Below, in pieces: positions 1-6,604 of a stretch of 64,000 nt of DNA (positions are counted from its first letter, which is position 1; every line of letters begins with the position of its first letter). Below the pieces are notes generated by a model that saw nothing but the letters and a program-made list of their open reading frames with translations, was not told the DNA's origin and did not search any database. Position numbers and translations under genes: made by a program. The stretch comes from Planctomycetota bacterium (GTDB lineage: Bacteria > Planctomycetota > B15-G4). The DNA is taken from contig QNBX01000004.1 in assembly GCA_003644265.1 (NCBI GenBank), forward strand, positions 6,910 through 70,909. Direction: 5' to 3'.

Positions 1-1154
1 GCCATCGACAGACCGCCCACGTCCACCGCGAAGACGTCGCCTCTCGCGTCGGCACCCCGGAGCAGCGAGGTCCCTGGCAGCGGCAGCTCGCTCCCGCCCG
101 CGAGGTCCAGCAGGGTGCGCCCCAAATCGACGCTGCTCACCGGCCGCGCCTCGCGCAGCCCCACCGGGACGCCTGGCCCCGCCAACAGCAACGGCACCCC
201 CAGCGACCCGGGGTAGCAGCCCAGGCGCCGGAACCACAGGCCGTGCTCCCCCAGCAGCAGACCCGTGACGCCCACGAAGGCTCGCGTCCCGGCGGACACC
301 CGGGGCAGGGCCAGCAGCTGGCCCAGCGCCGCGTCCAGCTCTGTCAGGCAGGCCTTGTAGCGGGCGCGAGGCCAGGCCAGATCGTCGACGCCGCGCAGCT
401 CGGGCGGGAGCAGCCCAGCGGGCAGCTTGACCGGGCGCAGGCCGGGGTGGCGCGGGTCGTCCGCGGCGTCGTAGTAGCGCGCCAGCACCGAGGCCGCGGG
501 GGCGTGGGGCCAGCTGCCGTCACTCAGGTGCAGCCAGAGAAACACGCGTCGTGCGCTGCGGGCCTCCAGGGCGGCGCGGCCCAGGTGCAGCACCTCCGCG
601 GCGGGCAGGCGCACGCCGCCGGTGCCTCCCAGCACCTCGGCGAAGCCGTGGGTCAGCCCGGCCTCCCGAGCCGAATCCGCGTCGGCCAGGACCGCCACCG
701 TGTCGTAACCAGCCGCGGCCAGGGCGGCGCTGAGCCGCGGTGCGGAGGCAGCCAGGCGGGCTCCGTGATCCAGCAGACCCGTGTCCCGCGCCGAGCGCCC
801 CGTGTGCAGCGAGGCCAGCGCTGCCACCGGCAGGGTCGACGCCGACCAGGCGCGGGTGAACAGCATGCCGTCGCGAGCCCAGCGGTCGAGCTGCGGCGTG
901 TCGATGTCCACGCCCGCGAAGGCCTGGCCCAGGTGATCGGCGCGGTGGTCGGCGCTGGTCACCAGCAGCACCACGTGGTCGCTGGCCAATGTGTCCGGCG
1001 ACGACACGGCGCCCGACGGAGGCACCGCCGCGATGGCTGCTGCGCACGCCGGGCCGAGCATGGGGCCGACGGCCGGGTCGGGCATGGGTCCGGGTGCCAG
1101 GCTGGACGTCGCCAGCGCCAGGAGCAGGACCCAGGCCGACGAGAGCAAGCTCAC
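1..1154 (-). CDS. Degenerate sulfatase-fold protein, C-terminus beyond window
   Basis: Third member of a coupled trio of alkaline-phosphatase-superfamily proteins. It reads leftward from a GTG at 1154 whose bases overlap the TGA of the preceding gene (GTGA), and runs off the left edge after about 384 codons. An N-terminal signal-like stretch (residues 3-20, LLSSAWVLLLALA) suggests export. The sulfatase core is recognisable: VTSADHRADHLG at about 65-76, STLP at 106-109, DLGRTLLDLAG near the end. However, the residues that bind metal and carry out catalysis in the two upstream paralogues have changed: TSDTHR became TSADHR, the Thr-x-Pro-x-His nucleophile block became TLPVA (Thr kept, His lost), and DHGE became a TGLL-type sequence. 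Family membership is seen directly. Loss of catalysis is inferred. It may be a structural or regulatory partner of the upstream enzymes. Confidence 0.8.
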   Translation of the reverse strand, partial: MSLLSSAWVLLLALATSSLAPGPMPDPAVGPMLGPACAAAIAAVPPSGAVSSPDTLASDHVVLLVTSADHRADHLGQAFAGVDIDTPQLDRWARDGMLFTRAWSASTLPVAALASLHTGRSARDTGLLDHGARLAASAPRLSAALAAAGYDTVAVLADADSAREAGLTHGFAEVLGGTGGVRLPAAEVLHLGRAALEARSARRVFLWLHLSDGSWPHAPAASVLARYYDAADDPRHPGLRPVKLPAGLLPPELRGVDDLAWPRARYKACLTELDAALGQLLALPRVSAGTRAFVGVTGLLLGEHGLWFRRLGCYPGSLGVPLLLAGPGVPVGLREARPVSSVDLGRTLLDLAGGSELPLPGTSLLRGADARGDVFAVDVGGLSM

Positions 1155-3535
1155 CGCCGCGGCTCCCAGCGCCGGCAGGACTCGCACTCGTCGGGCACCC
1201 ACAGCACGCTGGCCTTCATCTCGGTCATGCCGGCGTAGCCCAGCTCGGCCAGCATGGCACCGGTGTCCTCGTCCTCCAGGGCCTCGCCCTGCCCCTCGGT
1301 GCTGGCCCGGCTGAGCCAGGCCACCAGCCCGGCCCGCATGGCCCGGGTGCGCTCGGGCTGCTCGGCGGACAGCTCGCGCCGGCAAGCGGGGTCGGCCACG
1401 CGATCAAACAGCTCGGTCTCGTGGAGGGCGTAGCCGCGCGAGGTGTAGGTGCCGTGGTGCTCGGTCAGCTGCAGGCGCAGCATCCAGGGGCCGTCCACCG
1501 CCAGCGCCGAACGCCCGCCCGACGAGATCACGAAGCGCGGCCCTGCGCGCGCCTCCGACAGCAGTGAGCGCCCCGGAAAGGGCACCTCACCCAGGCCCGC
1601 CAGATCGAGCAGTGTGCGGCCGAGGTCGAGCGACAGCACGGGGCGTTCGTCCAGCGTGCCCGGCGTGATCGCGGGCGCGGTCAGGATCAGCGGCACCGCG
1701 ACGGTCTCCGGGTACAGCTCGGCGTGATCGAAGTGCACGTCGTACTGCCCCAGCCCCTCGCCGTGATCGCCCACGAAGGCCACCACGCCGGCCCGCACCC
1801 GCGGGAGCTCGAGCAGGGGTTCCAGCAGTGCGTCCAGACCGGTCACTTCGGCGGCGTACTGCGCGCGGGCGTAACTCATGTCCTTGAGCCCGGGCATGTC
1901 TCTCGGCGCCATCGGGCCGGGGTGACCAAAGTCGAGCGCGAACGGATCTCGTGTGGCGTCGTAGTAGAGCCGATCGAACTCAGCGCTCGGCTCGTAGGGC
2001 GCGTGCGCGTCAAACAGGTGCAGCCACACGAACAGCGGGTGCCCGGCTTCGGCCTCCAGCCAGCGCTCGAGCAGCGCCACGCTGGCCGCGCCGTCACGCA
2101 TGGTGCTTTCCGGTCGGGAGAGCCGGTCGAAGCCCCGGCCCAGCCCGCTGAACTTGTGGCCCAGATGCTTGGCCGACACCACCGCCAGGGTGCGCCAGCC
2201 GGCGGCAGCAAACCGCTCCGCCAGGGTGGGCATCAGCTCGCCCAGCACCACGCTGTTCTTGACGGGCGGCAGGTCACGCGGGTGCCAGCCGGTCAGCATG
2301 GCCTGGTGCGCCGGACCGGTCACGTTGGTGGGCGAGTAACAGTCGAGGAACAGCGCGCCCCGCGCCGCCAGCGCGTCCAGTACCGGGGTCTGTAGCCAGT
2401 CGGCGCCGGCGGCCCCCAGGTGGTCGGCGCGGTGGGTATCGCTGGTGATCAACAAGACCAGCGGCATCTGCTCGCGCGCGTGCTCCAGACGCGCCTCCGC
2501 CACGATCGCCGCCGCGTCGCCGCCCCCTGGCCCCGGGTCCATCTCGAAGCGCAGCGTCAGCTCGAGGCCCGCGTAGGAGCCCAAGCTCCAGCGCACGTCG
2601 AGCCAGCGTCGGTGGCGACGGGCCTGCCGCGTGTCCACATCGAAGACGCGTTGATCCAGGGTCTGCCCCTGCCACACCAGACTCACGCGCAGCGTGTCGG
2701 GCTCGGCGCCCTCGGGTCGCGCGAGCGAGCGGGGCAGGCCGACCGAGAAGGCCAGTTGGCTCTCGGCGCCGGGCGTCACCTGCACCACCAGCGGCGCACC
2801 GGTCACTACGCTGCGCCCTTCGCGCCAGACCTCACCCAGCAGCACGTGCCCCCCGGGGAAGGGCAGCGAGGCCAGGTCGTACTCGCTCATCAGCTCGACC
2901 GACACCAGGCCCAGGCGCCGCTTGGTGCCTCTGCAGACGAAGCGCAGACCATCGATGTCGGGCAGGTCGCGCGACTTGGCGCCCAGCACCAGGTTGATCG
3001 CGACGGGTTGCTCGCTCTGGACCAGCTGCCTGGGCAAGCTGAGCCCAACGACCTTGCCACCGGACAGGAGCCCCACCTGTAGGCTGCCGTGGCCCGAGAA
3101 GCTGGCCATCACGCGCAGCCCGCGCACGCCCGCCATGTTCAGCGCGCCGAGCCGCGTGATGCGCAGCGGACCCTGCTGCTTGGTGGCGCCAAAGATCATG
3201 CGGGCGGGCCGCCCGTCGGCCGCCGGCCAGAGACTCGCGGACTGCTTCAAGAACTTCCAGCGCGTCAGCTCATCCGTCAGCACGAAGGTGACGTTGTGCG
3301 GGGCCTCGAGCGACTCGCCTCGCTGCTCGGGCTCGAGCTGCAGACGCAGGAAACCCGGTCCCGGCTCGGGCGCGGGGCCGCAGGCGCTCCCCAGAATCAG
3401 CAGCAGCCACAGCAGCCCGTGCAGACAGCATGGGGTCAGCCCGCGACAGTCTCGGACGCCGGGCACCCTGCTCGCGTCGGACGGGAGCCAAAGATCGTGC
3501 CGTGCTCCCCGCTCCCGCCCGTCCGTACCCGGCAT
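1151..3535 (-). CDS. Sulfatase/phosphatase-fold lipoprotein with Thr nucleophile position
   Basis: About 794 residues. The ATG at 3535 overlaps the stop of the upstream paralogue (ATGA). A leader of about 50 residues ends in the lipobox-like LILGSAC, so an exported lipoprotein is likely; the basic region before the hydrophobic core is long, and an internal GTG could be the true start. Residues about 60-350 are a beta-rich region without a recognised domain. The C-terminal half is the sulfatase domain: TSDTHRADH (about 365), VTGPAH (about 403), HLFDAHAPY, and DHGEG (about 589). Classical sulfatases have C/S-x-P-x-R, whose Cys is converted to formylglycine. Here the position is Thr-Gly-Pro-Ala-His, so the protein is more likely a phospho- or phosphono-ester hydrolase or transferase than a formylglycine sulfatase. 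The substrate is unknown. Confidence 0.85.
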   Translation of the reverse strand: MPGTDGRERGARHDLWLPSDASRVPGVRDCRGLTPCCLHGLLWLLLILGSACGPAPEPGPGFLRLQLEPEQRGESLEAPHNVTFVLTDELTRWKFLKQSASLWPAADGRPARMIFGATKQQGPLRITRLGALNMAGVRGLRVMASFSGHGSLQVGLLSGGKVVGLSLPRQLVQSEQPVAINLVLGAKSRDLPDIDGLRFVCRGTKRRLGLVSVELMSEYDLASLPFPGGHVLLGEVWREGRSVVTGAPLVVQVTPGAESQLAFSVGLPRSLARPEGAEPDTLRVSLVWQGQTLDQRVFDVDTRQARRHRRWLDVRWSLGSYAGLELTLRFEMDPGPGGGDAAAIVAEARLEHAREQMPLVLLITSDTHRADHLGAAGADWLQTPVLDALAARGALFLDCYSPTNVTGPAHQAMLTGWHPRDLPPVKNSVVLGELMPTLAERFAAAGWRTLAVVSAKHLGHKFSGLGRGFDRLSRPESTMRDGAASVALLERWLEAEAGHPLFVWLHLFDAHAPYEPSAEFDRLYYDATRDPFALDFGHPGPMAPRDMPGLKDMSYARAQYAAEVTGLDALLEPLLELPRVRAGVVAFVGDHGEGLGQYDVHFDHAELYPETVAVPLILTAPAITPGTLDERPVLSLDLGRTLLDLAGLGEVPFPGRSLLSEARAGPRFVISSGGRSALAVDGPWMLRLQLTEHHGTYTSRGYALHETELFDRVADPACRRELSAEQPERTRAMRAGLVAWLSRASTEGQGEALEDEDTGAMLAELGYAGMTEMKASVLWVPDECESCRRWEPRR

Positions 3536-5814
3536 CACCCACCTGCCTCCGCTTTGAAGTGCGCGCACCACGAGCAGGAGTCCGACACCCACAGCTCAGA
3601 CGGCCCCGCGCTGGTGTCTTCGAGATAACCCAGCTCACGGAGCTGGGCCGCGCGCTCGGCATCCTGCACCAATTCTCCGGCCAGATCGAGATCCTGGCGC
3701 GAAGCCAGCCACGTCACCAAGCCTCTGCGCAGAGCCCTCGCGCGTGGCAGCTCTTCACGCCACAGATCCTGGGTGCAGCCCGGGTCGGCGCGCAGATCGT
3801 AGAGCTGCACCTGATGACGCTCGAAGCTGCTGGTCATCTGCCGCTGCCGCTGATCGCGCAGATGCAACACGAGATGCCAGCCGTCGTCCGTGACCGACGC
3901 GGAGAAGCCGTGGGCCGAGAGAGCAAAGCGCGGACCGCTGCTGACGGCGCCGCCCCGCGCCAGCGCGGCGAAGCTGCGACCGGGGACGCCCCGCGCGTCC
4001 ACACCCGCCAGCTCCAGCAGGGTGGCCGCCAGGTCGAGGTGCCCCACCGGCGTGTCGCTGACGCGGCCCGCCGACGCCCCCGGGAACGCGATCACCAGAG
4101 GCACGTGGATGCTCTCGGGGTAGAGCCCGGCGTGCGTGAACCAGATGCCATGTTGCCCGAAGGACTCGCCGTGGTCCGCCGTCAGCGCCACCAGCCCGTC
4201 GGCCACGCGGCCACGGGCCAACAGCGGGGCCAGCGCCTCGTCCAGGCGGCTCACCTCGCCACGATAGGCCGCGGCCGGCCAGGAGAAGTCGCGCAGCCCC
4301 GACAGCTCCGGAGGCAGCACGCTGGCGGGCACCTCGGGCTCGGGCAGCTGCTCGTCGTAGGGGTCGCTGTCGTCGGGCCAGTAGCGCCGGGCCCAGCGCG
4401 CGGGCGGCTTGTACGGCCCGTGGGCATCGAACAGATGGACCCACAGGAACAGGGGCCGGCCGTCCGCGGCGTCGAGCGCCGCCTGCGCCAGGGGCAGGCT
4501 GTCCTCGGCGCTGCGAGAGCCTCCGCCGTCGGGCCAGCTCATGCGGTCGAAGCCCTGCCCGAGCCCGCTGGTGGGATGCCCCAGGTGACGCGCGCTCACC
4601 ACCGCGGCCGTGCGCCAGCCCGCGGCGGCGAAGGCCTCGGCCAGCGTGGCGGCGCGCTCTCCCAAGGGCAGCGAGTTGTGCAGGATGCCGGTCTCGGCTG
4701 GGTGCAGCCCTGAGAGCAGCGCGGCGTGGGAGGGGTTGGTCACGTTGGTGGTGGCTAGGCAATCGCTGAACAGCACGCCCCGCGCGGCCAGGGCGTCCAG
4801 CGTGGGCGTGGCCACGTCCACGCTGCCGGGCGCGGCCCCCAGGTGATCGGCGCGGTGCGTGTCGCTGGTGATCAGGACCAGCGTGGACGGCGCGGCCGCT
4901 GGCGACCACACAGACAGCTCGCCGATGGCGCAGGCGGAGGGCAGCTCAACAGCGGGTGCGAGCCACATGCGCAGCTCGGCCTCGCGCCCCGCCAGCTCGG
5001 ACAGGTCGAGCTCGACCGCCGCCCAGCGCGCCTCGCGGCCGACCCCGTCGGGGCGCGCGACGCGACGGCTGACCCGCTGCGCGCCGGCCAGCACCTCCAC
5101 CAGCAGCAGTGGCGTGGCGTCTCCCGACCCGTGCTGCGGCTCCCAGGTGTGGACGAACGACAGGCGCCCGTTGGCGGGCACCACGAAGCGCGCGGACAGC
5201 TCGCGCTCCTGGTCCAGGCCCTCGGCGCGCCGGGCATCTCCCCACAGGTCCACCAGCTGCGGAGGCCCTGCGGGGTTCGGCAGCACGGCGCCCGCCGGCT
5301 GGCGAAGCAGCGCCAGCGACTGCAGGTCGACGCGGTGCACGCTGGCGTGGGCCTTGAGCACCAGCCGGTCCGCGCGACGATCGCGCTGCCAGAAGACGTG
5401 CGCGGGCAAGTGCAGCCAGGCCACGTCGTCCGACACGATCACCGGCTGGGAGCGCGTCAGGCCCACCAGGTCGGGCCCGTCCCAGAGCTCCACCAGCACC
5501 TCGCCCGGACCGGCCGCGGCCACGCCCAGCCTGATCGCGTCGAAGGCCGAGAGCTCGAAGGCGCCTCGCAGCGTGGCGCTCAGGACCACGCCGCCGGCGG
5601 GGTCCGACAGCCGCCAGGTGCCGCCAGGCCCGGGTGCGACGCGCGGAGCCGCGGCCACCCAGGCGCCCGGAAAGCCCAGCTCGGCCACCAGCTCGAGCTG
5701 CGGCCAGGGCGGCGCGTCCGCCGGGGGCGAGAGGTCGAGGCGCAGCTCGCTGCCCGGTCCCACGGGCTCCCCGCAGCCGACGACCAGCAGCGCCAGCAGC
5801 AGGCTCAGGATCAG
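3535..5814 (-). CDS. Sulfatase/phosphatase-fold lipoprotein, start codon unclear
   Basis: First gene of the trio, about 760 residues. The hydrophobic leader ALILSLLLALLVVGC ends in a clear lipobox, so it should be an exported lipoprotein. A beta-sandwich-like region follows, then the sulfatase core with TSDTHRADH (about 316), VTNPSH (about 360, Thr in place of the formylglycine Cys), HLFDAHGPY and DHGES (about 547). The start is a puzzle: no in-frame ATG, GTG or TTG lies between the tRNA gene and the leader. The first in-frame GTG (5763) is after the lipobox Cys and would delete the signal peptide. I give the CTG at 5814, four bases after an AGG, as a candidate; ATC at 5811 is another. The frame stays open upstream through the tRNA gene, but that part is not credible protein. 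Confidence 0.82.
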   Translation of the reverse strand: MILSLLLALLVVGCGEPVGPGSELRLDLSPPADAPPWPQLELVAELGFPGAWVAAAPRVAPGPGGTWRLSDPAGGVVLSATLRGAFELSAFDAIRLGVAAAGPGEVLVELWDGPDLVGLTRSQPVIVSDDVAWLHLPAHVFWQRDRRADRLVLKAHASVHRVDLQSLALLRQPAGAVLPNPAGPPQLVDLWGDARRAEGLDQERELSARFVVPANGRLSFVHTWEPQHGSGDATPLLLVEVLAGAQRVSRRVARPDGVGREARWAAVELDLSELAGREAELRMWLAPAVELPSACAIGELSVWSPAAAPSTLVLITSDTHRADHLGAAPGSVDVATPTLDALAARGVLFSDCLATTNVTNPSHAALLSGLHPAETGILHNSLPLGERAATLAEAFAAAGWRTAAVVSARHLGHPTSGLGQGFDRMSWPDGGGSRSAEDSLPLAQAALDAADGRPLFLWVHLFDAHGPYKPPARWARRYWPDDSDPYDEQLPEPEVPASVLPPELSGLRDFSWPAAAYRGEVSRLDEALAPLLARGRVADGLVALTADHGESFGQHGIWFTHAGLYPESIHVPLVIAFPGASAGRVSDTPVGHLDLAATLLELAGVDARGVPGRSFAALARGGAVSSGPRFALSAHGFSASVTDDGWHLVLHLRDQRQRQMTSSFERHQVQLYDLRADPGCTQDLWREELPRARALRRGLVTWLASRQDLDLAGELVQDAERAAQLRELGYLEDTSAGPSELWVSDSCSWCAHFKAEAGG

Positions 5815-5882
5815 CGCCCTGGTCGGCTCGGCCGCGCCGACGATTGCACGGCGACAGGAGCAAGGCTCACAATGCGCAGCCT

Positions 5883-5966
5883 GCGAGGGTGGCGGAATGG
5901 CAGACGCGCTGGATTTAGGATCCAGTGGGGCAACCCGTGGGGGTTCGACTCCCCCTCCTCGCACCA
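5883..5966 (+). tRNA. tRNA-Leu (anticodon UAG), CCA encoded
   Basis: The 7-bp acceptor stem pairs GCGAGGG with TCCTCGC (one G-U pair). The anticodon stem CTGGA/TCCAG encloses the loop TTTAGGA, giving anticodon TAG (Leu, CTA codons). A short variable arm (TGGGGCAACCCG) is typical of class II tRNA-Leu. The T arm GGGGG-TTCGACT-CCCCC is perfect, and the discriminator A at 5963 is followed by an encoded CCA (5964-5966). It lies divergently against the start of the sulfatase-fold operon on the minus strand. Confidence 0.95.
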
Positions 5967-6086
5967 GCGCCGAGCGGCCAGCGGCAGCCAGACCGGCCCC
6001 GCCGGGGAGAGCATCGACGCGCGTCTGCGGAGAAGCGTGCATCCCGTGAGCGTACCCACGGCGCGGCCTGCGATCAGCCCGCGAGT

Positions 6087-6503
6087 CTAGTGCGGAGCTT
6101 CGCTGGCCGCGTTGCGGTTCCAGTCGGGCACCACCACGATCACGCCTTCGCTGCCGTCGGGCACGCACTGACACGCCAGGCGCGAGGCGTCGGTCAGGCC
6201 CGGAGCCAGGTCGAGCATGTCCTCCTCGCCCTCGTGCAGCTCGCTGCAGGAGCCGGCGCCGTGCTCGATCAATACGTGACAGGTGGAGCAGGCGCACACG
6301 CCGCCGCAGGCATGATCGATGTCGATGCCGTGGCCGCACGCCACGTCCAGCACGCTGCCCGCCAGACCTTCCTCGGTGTAGGGCAGCGCCGCCGGGTCCA
6401 CCTCGACCGCGCGCTCCTCGCCCCCCACCAGGAAGACCATGCGGTAGGGCTGCTTGGGCAGGATCACTTCGCTCTGCTTGATGTACGGGTTGACACCACC
6501 CAT
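6087..6503 (-). CDS. [2Fe-2S] ferredoxin, adrenodoxin/Isc type
   Basis: About 138 residues from the ATG at 6503, which has AGGAG 11 bases upstream. The four cluster ligands are clear: Cys-x5-Cys-x2-Cys in ACGGVCACSTC, and the last Cys in LACQC about 40 residues on. This spacing is that of vertebrate-type ferredoxins such as Fdx of the Isc system and adrenodoxin, which pass single electrons to Fe-S assembly or to oxygenases. No isc genes lie in the window, so the partner is unknown. Alternatively translation could begin at a GTG at 6563, exactly 6 bases after a TATCCT box, adding a proline-rich 20-residue N-terminus; the family normally starts close to the beta strand PYRMVFLV, which favours 6503. 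Confidence 0.88.
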   Translation of the reverse strand: MGGVNPYIKQSEVILPKQPYRMVFLVGGEERAVEVDPAALPYTEEGLAGSVLDVACGHGIDIDHACGGVCACSTCHVLIEHGAGSCSELHEGEEDMLDLAPGLTDASRLACQCVPDGSEGVIVVVPDWNRNAASEAPH

Positions 6504-6569
6504 GGGTCCGGTGCTCCTGCGATCGGCGATCGGGGGGGACGGCGGCCCCGTCGGCGGGACCACAGGCGC

Positions 6570-6575
6570 AGGATA
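6570..6575 (-). promoter_or_regulatory. -10-like box TATCCT before the ferredoxin
   Basis: TATCCT on the minus strand places a predicted transcription start at about 6563. This gives a 60-base leader that contains AGGAG before the ATG at 6503. No good -35 is visible. Confidence 0.35.
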
Positions 6576-6604
6576 GCCTGCCGGGAGCCGGCTCGCGACG
6601 CGGC

